In this document: positions 17,148 to 24,775 of the stretch, one piece after another
Layout: every line of letters starts with the position of its first letter
Position numbering within the stretch: the first letter of the stretch is position 1
From: Streptococcus sp. 263_SSPC
Lineage (GTDB): Bacteria; Bacillota; Bacilli; Lactobacillales; Aerococcaceae
Assembly (NCBI RefSeq): GCF_001071995.1
Contig: NZ_JVNU01000040.1
Span: 1-40,934, forward strand
DNA length: 40,934 nt
Reading direction: 5' to 3'
Translations under genes and position numbers: made by a program
Notes under the pieces: generated by a model
Told to the model about the DNA's origin: nothing
Databases searched by the model: none
Seen by the model: only the letters and a program-made list of their open reading frames with translations

Positions 17148-18983
17148 TTATTTGTGCTCCCACAGACGGATGATGTGGCCGTCCACTTCGCGTTCGCCAC
17201 GATAGTTGTAGTCACGCTCAAACGCCGTGCTGTTTTCTGGAAGGAAAGTTGGTTGATCACCGTACGTAAAGTTATACACTTCTTTTCCGTTTTCAACAGA
17301 ATGGCTCATACTTGCATCTACCTTATAAGGATCCGAAGAGGTATTGCCTTGAACGTTCGAATCAATGATTTTTACTTTTCCATCTAATTCCACACCGGCA
17401 TGCGTAATCGCTTCAGCCGTATACACCGGGTTCACGAAGACATTGTTTTGAACCGTAATGCCTTTAATAGGTCCAAATGTTTCTTCAAAGTCAATGTTAC
17501 TACGAGGTTTTGGATGATCCCAATAGAAATCATTCGTCGTTCCTGAATTTACAATCATGTTATCCTTGATTAAAATCTCGTTATTGTCTTTGAAGCCAAG
17601 GCCTTCTCCATCTTTCGCAAAGACCGTTGATACACGAATTCCAGCGCCACCACGGCTATCTTTAATCAAGTTATTCGTTACTTTATGATTTTTCCCGCCG
17701 AAGATACCAACACCACCAGCTCTCCAACCAAGTTCAATCGTGTTATGTTCAAACGAATTATTCTCCGCATATACATTCGTGTGGATACTACTTGAGAATG
17801 TCGCTAGCGAGTCATCCCCATTGTTACGGATATTCGAGTTACGCACTACAGAATTACGAGTTCCTTGCGTGAAGTTCACCCCGTCCGCTAAGTTATTGCG
17901 GATACGGCTATTTTCAATCACCAAATGATCCGTGTATCTCATACCTATTGAGGCATAGTCGCCAATCCAAGCTCCACATTCAAAGTGTTCAATCCACATA
18001 TGGTCGATTCTTGAATCCTTACCAAAGCTTCCCGCAAAAGCTTTGTATTGAGCCTTATCATCTAAATGGTCATAACGTGACGTTAAGGCTGATGTCATCG
18101 CAAAGTTGCTAAACGTCAATCGGTTAGAATCGTGGCCAATCTCGAATCCGCCTTGTCCTTTTGCATTCGTTGTGAAATTCAATTTCGAATACCACATTCC
18201 TGCTCCTGTAACCGTTAAGCCGTCAGCAGTAAAATCAATCTTTTTGTTAATTTTGAACTCCCCCACTGGAATATAGAGAGTTTTCTTTTGTTCAATCGCT
18301 GCTTTTAGCGCTTTTTCAAACGCAACTGTACTATCTTGCCCATCTTTGGCACCATACGCTGAATCTGTGATTGAAATACTATTTTCTGGTTGAGGAATAG
18401 GTGCAGGTACATTTTCTAATTCCACAAAATCCAGCGCCAATTCAACGCCATTATTTTCAATCGTCACTGTGTCTCCAGGATTCACGTGGACCCCGAAGAA
18501 TCCATGCACTTCGTCAAAACTAAAGCGAGCATGACTATGACCCGTCGCCTTTGTATCGTAGACATTACTTCCATCCACATATTGATAGGCAGAGCTCGAA
18601 TCCAAGTGGAAAGTGCGCATTAGATTGCCATTCACATAAACCTTGACTTCCCCTTTGTCTCCATCTTTAATGGAATAGCGCATCGTTAATCCATCTGCGC
18701 CTTCCTTCGCCGTGAACGTCACAGTTCCTTTATTATCGACTTTTACGTACGAGTTATCAGAAGCTTCATACGCCAATTCATCAAATGTACGGTTGTTGAC
18801 AATTTCCGCATCCTTCAACTGACCGTCCACCGCTTCATAGCGAAGATAGTTTTGATTGGCTCCATATTGATTTTCGTAGTAAATCTCATCCGCGTTTACC
18901 ACATTTGTAGGCGCGAGCGTTGCAGCACTAAGCCCAACGAGCACAGCCGCTAGTAAGAATTTCTTTTTTCCGTTTGAAACCAT
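17148..18983 (-). CDS. Secreted CBM plus right-handed beta-helix glycosidase, GH87-like (alpha-1,3-glucanase candidate)
   Basis: The protein has a signal peptide (KKKFLLAAVLVGLSAATLAP then TNVVNA), a carbohydrate-binding-like beta-sandwich (about 30-195), and a pectate-lyase-type beta-helix domain (about 205-611). It contains VTGAGMWYSKL and DGVNFTQG followed 23 residues later by NNGDDSLA (D367, D390, D391). Three aspartates with this spacing resemble the catalytic triad described for GH87 alpha-1,3-glucanases, enzymes that break the mutan of dental plaque. Other beta-helix families (GH49, GH55, lyases) remain possible. There is no LPXTG anchor, so it is probably released. In-frame starts exist at 18995, 19001 and 19010; 18983 gives the best signal peptide, 12 bases after GGAG. 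No clear terminator follows. Confidence 0.8.
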   Translation of the reverse strand: MVSNGKKKFLLAAVLVGLSAATLAPTNVVNADEIYYENQYGANQNYLRYEAVDGQLKDAEIVNNRTFDELAYEASDNSYVKVDNKGTVTFTAKEGADGLTMRYSIKDGDKGEVKVYVNGNLMRTFHLDSSSAYQYVDGSNVYDTKATGHSHARFSFDEVHGFFGVHVNPGDTVTIENNGVELALDFVELENVPAPIPQPENSISITDSAYGAKDGQDSTVAFEKALKAAIEQKKTLYIPVGEFKINKKIDFTADGLTVTGAGMWYSKLNFTTNAKGQGGFEIGHDSNRLTFSNFAMTSALTSRYDHLDDKAQYKAFAGSFGKDSRIDHMWIEHFECGAWIGDYASIGMRYTDHLVIENSRIRNNLADGVNFTQGTRNSVVRNSNIRNNGDDSLATFSSSIHTNVYAENNSFEHNTIELGWRAGGVGIFGGKNHKVTNNLIKDSRGGAGIRVSTVFAKDGEGLGFKDNNEILIKDNMIVNSGTTNDFYWDHPKPRSNIDFEETFGPIKGITVQNNVFVNPVYTAEAITHAGVELDGKVKIIDSNVQGNTSSDPYKVDASMSHSVENGKEVYNFTYGDQPTFLPENSTAFERDYNYRGEREVDGHIIRLWEHK

Positions 18984-19227
18984 AATGATTTTCATCTCCA
19001 TTCGATTCATTCTTCACACTTCTATTTTAAGAATGGACTTTGAAGCTCGAATTGCTTTTTATGGAAAATTCCAAACCCCTTTTTAGAAATCCTTCCCCGC
19101 CTTTAAAAAAATTTCAAATGTATGAACCCGTTTCTTTCCATGAAAATTCTAATTCCACATAATCTAGAAGGAAATCTATATAGTTTCGAATTTTTCAATG
19201 GTTATTCCTAAAAACGCATTTACGAAT

Positions 19228-19272
19228 AAAAAAGAGCATCACTCATCAATAACGATGAATAATACTCTTTTT
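19228..19272 (-). terminator. Terminator after the DUF1310 gene
   Basis: Minus strand: AAAAAGAGTAT and ATGCTCTTTTTT flank an inner CATC/GATG hairpin and end in a T run. The gene-free stretch 18984-19227 otherwise shows only the leader of the glycosidase gene; I could not fix a promoter. Confidence 0.75.
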
Positions 19273-19305
19273 GGTTTCAAATGCTCCAGCTGTAAAAATG
19301 AAAAC

Positions 19306-19701
19306 TTACTTATCAGCGGTAATCAATTCTCTGAATTTCTGAGAAGTCCCACCACCCTCGTTAACTAATTGACCACTATTTAAGTCTTTATTTATTAAGA
19401 AATGAACGTATAACTGTTCATCATTATTAATGTACACTTTAAAGATGATTCCTCCCATTGGACTATGTTCAATAGAATCAACATCGATTTGATAGGATTG
19501 AATGACATCACCATTCTCTAAAGCACCTTCATGTCTTAGCTTTAAATTATGTTCAATAATATTTTTCACTTCTTCACTTTTGACCGTGCTGACCATTTCA
19601 TTATACTGAACTTGTTGCATGATTTTTATTCCACCTAACCCTAAACCAATAAGAATTAATAGAGCAACAAATCCCTTTATTATTTTTCTTGTTATGTTCA
19701 T
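19306..19701 (-). CDS. DUF1310-family small secreted or anchored protein
   Basis: The 131-residue protein has one N-terminal hydrophobic helix (about 10-30) behind a basic start MNITRKIIKG, so it is exported or tethered. The outer part has YNEMVSTVKSEEVKNIIEHN, SYQIDVDSIEHSPMGGI and VYINNDEQLYVHFLINKDLN, the pattern of DUF1310 proteins in streptococci and relatives. Function unknown. The ATG at 19701 has GGGAG close upstream; an upstream in-frame TTG (19722) lacks a site. It stands alone between the glycosidase gene and element D. Confidence 0.8.
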   Translation of the reverse strand: MNITRKIIKGFVALLILIGLGLGGIKIMQQVQYNEMVSTVKSEEVKNIIEHNLKLRHEGALENGDVIQSYQIDVDSIEHSPMGGIIFKVYINNDEQLYVHFLINKDLNSGQLVNEGGGTSQKFRELITADK

Positions 19702-19782
19702 CAGACTCCCACTTTCTAACAAAGCGTTTTTTATAGTATATCATGACTTGTGTCACGTACTCTACCTCCAAAAATTTACCCC

Positions 19783-19833
19783 ACATCCCAAAGCACTTGT
19801 CACGTACTCACTGAGGAGGATTTACGCAATAAT
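19783..19833. repeat. Degraded inverted copy of the ackA 3' end
   Basis: The complement reads ATTATTGCGTAAA near 19821-19833, against ATTATTTGCGTAAA covering the last codons and stop of ackA (20053-20066). Weaker agreement continues (TTTGGGATG against GTTGGGATG near 20103). A short direct repeat CTTGTCACGTACTC / TTGTGTCACGTACTC (about 19748-19809) overlaps it. Confidence 0.65.
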
Positions 19834-19840
19834 CTGCTCC

Positions 19841-20037
19841 TTTGAAGAGAAACGGATAAACCTTGGATTTTATAGTAGTGATAGTAGGGAATAAGAATCG
19901 AAATGAAATAGAGCCCCACAGCGGATGTTCCGCCATGGGGCTCTTTGAATTCGATAGGTGAGAGACTACAGGCTCGAGCCGGTCTCCTACAATCACTACT
20001 ATAAACAAATCCAAGGATTTAGAAGTTTCTCTTCAAA
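19841..20037 (+). repeat. Structured hairpin element, copy D (after ackA)
   Basis: The outer stem TTTGAAGAGAAAC/GTTTCTCTTCAAA is exact; further in AAATCC/GGATTT and GTAGTGAT/ATCACTAC pair. The core has ATCGAA/TTCGAT around ATGAAAT with a GAGCCCC/GGGGCTC hairpin, then GGT-GA-GAG/CTC-GA-GCC with loop ACTACAGG, then CCGGT. Its edge is 16 bases from the ackA stop, so it may end the ackA transcript. Confidence 0.87.
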
Positions 20038-20053
20038 CCTTCGGTTTGTATTA

Positions 20054-21241
20054 TTATTTGCGTAAACGTTCGATATCGCGCGCGATTTCAACCTCTTCGT
20101 TAGTTGGGATGTTTAATACAGTCACTTTCGCACCTTCAGAAGAAATGATAGCTTCTGAACGAGTATCGTTACGCTCAGGATCGATATCGCAACCGAACCA
20201 AGTTAAACCGTCGATGATACGAGCACGAATTGTCTTAGAGTTTTCACCGATACCAGCAGTGAAGACGATAGCGTCCACACCGTTCATAACAGCAACATAT
20301 TGTCCAATGTATTTTTGAACGCGGTCAACGAAGATTTCTACTGCAACTTTAGCATCTTCGTTTGTTGCACTTGCAGCTTCAACGTCACGCATGTCGCTTG
20401 ATACACCTGAAAGGCCTAATAAACCTGATTTTTTATTTAAGATGTCAACCATTTCGTTAACATCTGTAATGTTTAATTTGTTCATTAAGAATGCTACTAA
20501 TGAAGCATCGATATCACCAGAACGAGTACCCATTGTAACCCCTGCTAATGGAGTGAATCCCATAGAAGTATCTACTGATTTACCGCCATCAACTGCAGTG
20601 ATTGAAGCACCGTTACCTAAGTGGCAAGTGATGATTTTTAATTCTTCGATTGGTTTACCTAACATTTCAGCAGCGCGGCGTGAAACGTAGCGGTGGCTTG
20701 TTCCGTGAGCTCCGTATTTACGAGCTTTGAAGTTTTTGTAGTATTCCATTGGAATGCTGTATAAGTAAGCTTTTTTAGGCATTGTTGTATGGAATGAAGT
20801 ATCGAATACAGCAACACTTGTAATGTCTGGTAAGATGTGTTTGAATGCGCGCATTCCTACCGCTTCAGCTTTGTTGTGTAATGGTGCAAATTCTGCTAAG
20901 TCTTCAACTTGTTGGATAACAGTGTCATCAACTAAAGCTGAATCTTTGAATAATTCCCCACCAGCAACGACACGGTGACCAACACCAGTGATTTCGTCGA
21001 ATGAAGAAATAATGTTTAAAGCTACTAATTGTTCTAATAATTTTTCTACCGCAACTTCGTGGTTTGGAATATCTTCTACCACTTCAAATTTTTGGTCGTC
21101 TCCATAGCTGATTGAGAAGATTGAATCACCTAATCCAATACGTTCTACTAAACCTTTAGCCACTACTTCTTCTTGTGGCATATTAAATAATTGGAACTTC
21201 AAGCTTGAACTTCCTGCATTAATCGCGATTGATTTTGACAT
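20054..21241 (-). CDS. ackA: Acetate kinase
   Basis: AckA turns acetyl-phosphate and ADP into acetate and ATP, an energy step of fermentation. The 395-residue protein shows [12 protein letters not shown] at the N terminus, [64 protein letters not shown] and FTAGIGENS: the complete ASKHA kinase set. The ATG at 21241 lies seven bases after AGGAG; the ATG two codons earlier is too close to it. It follows a YtxK-type methyltransferase gene by about 50 bases, the classic ytxK-ackA operon. Confidence 0.97.
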   Translation of the reverse strand: MSKSIAINAGSSSLKFQLFNMPQEEVVAKGLVERIGLGDSIFSISYGDDQKFEVVEDIPNHEVAVEKLLEQLVALNIISSFDEITGVGHRVVAGGELFKDSALVDDTVIQQVEDLAEFAPLHNKAEAVGMRAFKHILPDITSVAVFDTSFHTTMPKKAYLYSIPMEYYKNFKARKYGAHGTSHRYVSRRAAEMLGKPIEELKIITCHLGNGASITAVDGGKSVDTSMGFTPLAGVTMGTRSGDIDASLVAFLMNKLNITDVNEMVDILNKKSGLLGLSGVSSDMRDVEAASATNEDAKVAVEIFVDRVQKYIGQYVAVMNGVDAIVFTAGIGENSKTIRARIIDGLTWFGCDIDPERNDTRSEAIISSEGAKVTVLNIPTNEEVEIARDIERLRK

Positions 21242-21294
21242 GCACATTCTCCTTTAATTTCAAATTAAGCCCATTAGTGGGTCTAACAGATTTA

Positions 21295-22263
21295 TTATAA
21301 CATTTCTTGTACCCATTTTTCGAATGTTAGAGTGAATTTTCTGAATTTTTCTCTGTTCTTAAATTCTGGGATATCTCCAAGGAGCACTTGACTCACTTGT
21401 TTAGCGCCTTTTCCACGTTTTTGAACGATTAAAAGCGACTTGCTAAATTGCACATCTTTGAAGAGATTGCGTGGAAATGCCAACATAGCTTGCACGTATG
21501 TTTCTTTTTGTAAATAAGAAAGCAACTTCTCTCCTTCAGGTGTATCAAAAAGGTTCGTTGGAACGATAAAGAATCCAACTCCTGCCTCTTTCAAGTAACG
21601 CACTTGTTGCTCGATGAGTAAGTGATGCGCGAATGAATGCCCTTCGTCGTTTTTCGTTTCAAAACGAGCGGCATTCGCATCCACTGGATAGTAGCCGACT
21701 GGTAAATCACTCACTACGAAGTCTTGCGGATCCACGAGTGAATCTTGCAAGCCATCTTGTAAGGAAGTCTTCACATCCAACTGTTGTAACGCGAAAGCTT
21801 GTAAGGCTAAGTGAACAAGCACTTCATCATTATCGATGGCTGTTGCACTTACAGTTTTGCCAGCAGATTGTAAGAATAACAGAATCGTGCTGAGCAAGTT
21901 CCCGCTACCTGCCGCAAAGTCCGCAATTTGCAGTGGCTCATCTTTCTTCGTCATTTGGTCGATCATATACGCCACGAGTAAGCCGATAGCATCCGGCGTC
22001 ATTTGATGGTTCATTTGTAAGCCATCTTCCTTAGCGGCTTTTAAGAACGTGAATTGAATCATTCGGCGAATCTCTTCACTCGAATAGCTTGTTAAATCTA
22101 ATTGTTTATACGCTTTGTTTAATTCTTCAGCGACTTCGTTACTTGGCAATCCTTCGACTTGTTGCGCAGTGTTGTTGCCCACGATATTTTGTAACGTCTC
22201 ACCTAGCGCCTCTACATTCGAATAACCGATTTCTTTTTGAAGCACCTCTACAGCTTTTGCCAA
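21295..22263 (-). CDS. Class I SAM-dependent methyltransferase, YtxK family
   Basis: The protein resembles N6-adenine DNA methylases: an N-terminal helical domain (about 1-100), the SAM-binding motif IADFAAGSGNLL and, in place of NPPY, SDLPVGYYP. The altered motif makes the target uncertain. It precedes ackA as in many Firmicutes. The start is unusual: the TTG at 22263 has no ribosome binding site. The only strong site, AAGGAGGG (22313-22306), sits seven bases before an in-frame ATC at 22299, and the reading frame is open to it with family-like sequence (IEAGKEIKAFEELAKAVEVL). The true protein may start at this ATC, 12 codons upstream. Confidence 0.85.
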   Translation of the reverse strand: MAKAVEVLQKEIGYSNVEALGETLQNIVGNNTAQQVEGLPSNEVAEELNKAYKQLDLTSYSSEEIRRMIQFTFLKAAKEDGLQMNHQMTPDAIGLLVAYMIDQMTKKDEPLQIADFAAGSGNLLSTILLFLQSAGKTVSATAIDNDEVLVHLALQAFALQQLDVKTSLQDGLQDSLVDPQDFVVSDLPVGYYPVDANAARFETKNDEGHSFAHHLLIEQQVRYLKEAGVGFFIVPTNLFDTPEGEKLLSYLQKETYVQAMLAFPRNLFKDVQFSKSLLIVQKRGKGAKQVSQVLLGDIPEFKNREKFRKFTLTFEKWVQEML

Positions 22264-22377
22264 TTCTTCGAACGCTTTGATTTCTTTACCTGCTTCGATA
22301 AGAATCCCTCCTTCTATTTTTTAAGAGTTTTTGAGCTTTGAATAATATGAAATAGATTCATTCATATTTTTTGCTAA

Positions 22378-22483
22378 CAAAACTACGCAGAACGTTCAGA
22401 TTCTATAATAGCCACGCATAACTTCCTCCGATACAGCTAGTATAGCAATTATAGAGACATCTGAAAAGTTCGCAGTAGTTTTG
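22378..22483. repeat. Core-less hairpin element, copy E (after rpmA)
   Basis: The arms CAAAACTAC/GTAGTTTTG, GAAC/GTTC, TTCAGAT/ATCTGAA and CTATAAT/ATTATAG form a long imperfect stem as in copies A-I, but the middle lacks the two conserved hairpins. To its left, 22336-22372 looks like a worn inverted copy of the rpmA terminator and last codons (TATTATTCA against 22536-22549). Confidence 0.65.
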
Positions 22484-22501
22484 TCACCTCTCAAATTCCC
22501 T

Positions 22502-22533
22502 AAAAAAAAGGATGTGACTGAATGTCACATCCT
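22502..22533 (-). terminator. Terminator of the rplU-prp-rpmA operon
   Basis: GGATGTGAC and GTCACATCC with a five-base loop, then eight T on the minus strand, nine bases after the rpmA stop. Confidence 0.9.
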
Positions 22534-22541
22534 ACTCAATA

Positions 22542-22832
22542 TTATTCAGCAGCGATTACTGGATATACAGATACTTGTTTTTTGTCACGGCCTTTACGTT
22601 CGAAACGTACAATTCCGTCTACTTTAGCAAATAAAGTATCGTCTCCACCTCTACCTACGTTTTCACCTGGATGGATTTTTGTTCCACGTTGACGGTATAA
22701 AATTGAACCACCTGAAACGAATTGTCCGTCAGCACGTTTAGCACCTAGACGTTTCGCTTGTGAGTCACGTCCGTTTGATGTAGAACCGCCCCCTTTTTTA
22801 TGGGCGAATAATTGTAAATTCACTTTTAACAT
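22542..22832 (-). CDS. rpmA: 50S ribosomal protein L27, with cleavable N-terminal extension
   Basis: The 96-residue protein starts [18 protein letters not shown]. The first nine residues (MLKVNLQLF) form the Firmicutes extension that the protease Prp removes before L27 works at the peptidyl transferase centre; the mature protein starts AHKKGGGS. The rest (GVRxxDGQFV-type region, [19 protein letters not shown]) is standard. The start at 22832 is nine bases after AGGAGG; an upstream in-frame start overlaps prp and is unlikely. The Prp gene is directly upstream in the same operon. Confidence 0.97.
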   Translation of the reverse strand: MLKVNLQLFAHKKGGGSTSNGRDSQAKRLGAKRADGQFVSGGSILYRQRGTKIHPGENVGRGGDDTLFAKVDGIVRFERKGRDKKQVSVYPVIAAE

Positions 22833-22854
22833 AGTTGTGCACCTCCTTGATTGA

Positions 22855-23187
22855 TTATGCAACAGTTACAGCTAGAAAGTCTTGATATTCCGATTGAATA
22901 TCTTCTAACCCTAGTAATAGACTATTTAATAAAATTTGAGTTGTATGTTCTTGCTCTTGAGTCAAGTCTTCTACAACTTCCATATATAAGTAACCACCCT
23001 CAACCTCGTCGACTTCGACAATCGGTTGGTATCCCGCTAACTTCTCAATGCTGTTCACAGTTGTAATGGCTAAAGCCGATACCCCTGCGCAAACAATATC
23101 TGAACCATGTTCACTAAAGTTTGCATGACCAGTCATTTCAAAGGAAACGATACGTTGGTTCTTTTTGTGTACAGTCACTTGAATCAT
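22855..23187 (-). CDS. prp: Ribosomal-processing cysteine protease Prp (YsxB)
   Basis: Prp cuts the N-terminal extension from L27. The 110-residue protein has the conserved [20 protein letters not shown], with the predicted catalytic pair H21 and C33, and a glycine-rich [11 protein letters not shown] strand. It lies between rplU and rpmA, the standard order. Its substrate sequence is present in the next gene, so the pair is functional by all visible signs. Start ATG five bases after the end of rplU, with little separate ribosome binding site, suggesting coupled translation. Confidence 0.95.
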   Translation of the reverse strand: MIQVTVHKKNQRIVSFEMTGHANFSEHGSDIVCAGVSALAITTVNSIEKLAGYQPIVEVDEVEGGYLYMEVVEDLTQEQEHTTQILLNSLLLGLEDIQSEYQDFLAVTVA

Positions 23188-23192
23188 CGTGA

Positions 23193-23501
23193 TTAAGCGT
23201 TGATTGCGTCAATAACAACTTTTGTATAAGGTTGACGGTGACCTTGTTTACGGTGTGAGTCTTTACGACGTTTGTATTTGAAAGTTACAACTTTCTTTTG
23301 ACGGCCTTGTTTTTCAACAGTTCCTTCAACAGTTGCACCTGCTACGAATGGAGCACCAACTTTAACGTCATCTCCACCTACAAATACTACTTCTTCGAAA
23401 GTTACTTTGTCGCCAGCTTCTGCGTTTAATTTTTCAACGTAGATTGCTTGACCAACTTCAACTTTAACTTGTTTTCCACCAGTTTTTACGATTGCGTACA
23501 T
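23193..23501 (-). CDS. rplU: 50S ribosomal protein L21
   Basis: The 102-residue protein starts [20 protein letters not shown] and ends with the RNA-binding [20 protein letters not shown] region, standard for the family. AGGAGG is correctly spaced. It is the first gene of rplU-prp-rpmA and is preceded by a structured leader (23502-23620). Confidence 0.97.
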   Translation of the reverse strand: MYAIVKTGGKQVKVEVGQAIYVEKLNAEAGDKVTFEEVVFVGGDDVKVGAPFVAGATVEGTVEKQGRQKKVVTFKYKRRKDSHRKQGHRQPYTKVVIDAINA

Positions 23502-23620
23502 ATTGCACCTCCTATATTTTAGACTAAGACTCGCCAGTTTAAAGTGCCGATTCCGGTCTTTTGTACTCTAATCCGAGCGGTTGTAGCTGTGGTGCTTCAC
23601 AATTACAACACGACTATTTT
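23502..23620 (-). promoter_or_regulatory. L21 leader, probable autoregulatory 5' UTR
   Basis: Between the upstream terminator and rplU the minus strand holds GAGTACAAAAGACCGGAATC, then GGCACTTTAAACTGGCGAGTC, which resembles the structured leader common before rplU in Firmicutes. In those, L21 or its complex is thought to bind and lower expression. Family assignment is from memory of the consensus. Confidence 0.6.
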
Positions 23621-23623
23621 AGC

Positions 23624-23669
23624 AAAAAAGAACGCCCCCGTCAACTCTAGTGAATAACGGGGGACGTTC
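23624..23669 (-). terminator. Terminator after the toxin-antitoxin pair
   Basis: GAACGTCCCCCGT pairs with ACGGGGGCGTTC, followed by six T on the minus strand. Next to it a second long hairpin CAGTAAATG...CATTTACTG (23669-23714) covers the toxin stop codon. Confidence 0.85.
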
Positions 23670-23708
23670 AGTAAATGCGCACTCACAAACCGTGTTTTGA
23701 GTGTTCAT

Positions 23709-24035
23709 TTACTGTAACTTTTTCAATAAATAAGCTGGATTCCTTTTAGCATACATAATACCCAGAATCGCAACAACTCGACTTTCTTCATGAATAGAAT
23801 AATAAACGAGAAAGTTCTTCACCTGATACTTCCTAATCCCTTTATTTCCCCATTCCTTATCCTCCACTTTTTCATGTCGATGGGGTAATTTAGAAAGAGA
23901 AAGGATATTCTTTTCCAATAAATGTAGCGTCTTTCTGGCAGTTGCTGGAGAATATAACTCTTTAGCTATATAATCTCTAATTTCAACTAACTGTGCCTTA
24001 GCTAAATCAGAAATCTCTATCCTATAATGTTCCAT
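23709..24035 (-). CDS. RelE/ParE-family toxin of a type II toxin-antitoxin pair
   Basis: The 108-residue protein has the RelE/ParE fold signature: EISDLAKAQLVEIRDYIAKE helix pair, a basic middle, then the strands KYQVKNFLVYYSIHEESRV and VAILGIMYAKRNP. RelE members cut mRNA at the ribosome; ParE members poison gyrase; sequence alone does not decide here. The start ATG directly follows the antitoxin stop (TAAATG). The stop codon lies inside a hairpin. Confidence 0.87.
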   Translation of the reverse strand: MEHYRIEISDLAKAQLVEIRDYIAKELYSPATARKTLHLLEKNILSLSKLPHRHEKVEDKEWGNKGIRKYQVKNFLVYYSIHEESRVVAILGIMYAKRNPAYLLKKLQ

Positions 24036-24338
24036 TTACATACCTCGATATAGTTCCTCAAAAACCTCTTCTACCGGTGTTGTTTGTCCTTTTTCTACTT
24101 GTTCAACAGCTAATTTCATCATCTTGTCGAATTCTTCTTTTGTGAGTTCTTCACGTGATTTCGGTGCAGTTGGAATAACTAACTCAAAAGGAATACCTTT
24201 GTTTAGGATAATCTGTCTATAAAACATATCTATCGCTACTGCTCTTGGAAGTCCTAATTGATCTAGAATTTCCTCTGCTTGCTTTTTGATATCTTCTTGT
24301 ATTCTTACATTCACACTTGCGGTTTTCATATTCGCCAT
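24036..24338 (-). CDS. RelB/DinJ-family antitoxin
   Basis: The 100-residue protein opens with a ribbon-helix-helix DNA-binding domain (KTASVNVRIQEDIKKQAEEI, then LDQLGLPRAVAIDMFYRQII, typical of RelB/DinJ) and has a charged C-terminal toxin-binding tail. It would neutralise the toxin and repress the operon. GAGGTGA lies seven bases before the ATG. The pair sits between the ribosomal operon and the mutagenesis cassette. Confidence 0.9.
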   Translation of the reverse strand: MANMKTASVNVRIQEDIKKQAEEILDQLGLPRAVAIDMFYRQIILNKGIPFELVIPTAPKSREELTKEEFDKMMKLAVEQVEKGQTTPVEEVFEELYRGM

Positions 24339-24354
24339 AGTCTCACCTCTGTTA

Positions 24355-24396
24355 TTCTAGTACCATAATTATAAAAGAAATAACACTAGAAAACAA
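24355..24396 (-). promoter_or_regulatory. Promoter and operator of the toxin-antitoxin pair
   Basis: Minus strand: -35 TTGTTT (24396-24391), 17-base spacer, -10 TATAAT (24373-24368). An inverted repeat TTCTAGT/ACTAGAA (24355-24361 and 24385-24391) brackets the -10 box, as expected for a site bound by the antitoxin. Confidence 0.65.
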
Positions 24397-24424
24397 CACA
24401 TTCGCGATACAATTGCAACACATT

Positions 24425-24775
24425 TCAAAAACCTTCCACCAACTGAATTTGCAAGATATCTTCCACTGCAATGCGCCGGTAGCCTTCTTCTGTTTTTAGC
24501 GAGATTTCGCTCTCGTATAATTCACTCACTTCGCCAATGAGCGTTTGTCGCATCATCCGATACGGCACCGTAATGCTGGCTTGCAACTTGCCGACATACA
24601 GTTGCGACAGCAGCATCCATTTCTCTTCCACCGTCAGCAGACTCGTCTGGTCCTCGCGCTTACGTTCATCCTTTAGGGACGTCGTATGTTCAGACAGGAA
24701 AAATCCCATCCACTTCGCCATGCCGCGATCCTTATGCTCTCTTGCCGAGCGATACGGCAAATACGCTCTTTCCAT
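24425..24775 (-). CDS. YolD-like protein, partner of the Y-family polymerase
   Basis: The 116-residue protein carries the YolD-like pattern YRSAREHKDRGMAKWMGFFLSEH near its start and a C-terminal beta-rich region (ITVPYRMMRQTLIGEVSELY). YolD-like genes are typically found directly downstream of UvrX/UmuC-type polymerase genes and may act with them; biochemical function is not established. Its start overlaps the end of the polymerase gene by one base. Confidence 0.82.
   Translation of the reverse strand: MERAYLPYRSAREHKDRGMAKWMGFFLSEHTTSLKDERKREDQTSLLTVEEKWMLLSQLYVGKLQASITVPYRMMRQTLIGEVSELYESEISLKTEEGYRRIAVEDILQIQLVEGF

Noticed and set aside
19601-19786. Alternative frame overlapping the DUF1310 gene
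   Set aside because: It is shorter, has no family match, and lacks a good start signal compared with the DUF1310 frame.
20054-22263. Hairpin between ytxK and ackA (CCCATTAGTGGG) as a terminator
   Set aside because: The stem is only four bases with no T run; the pair is a common operon.
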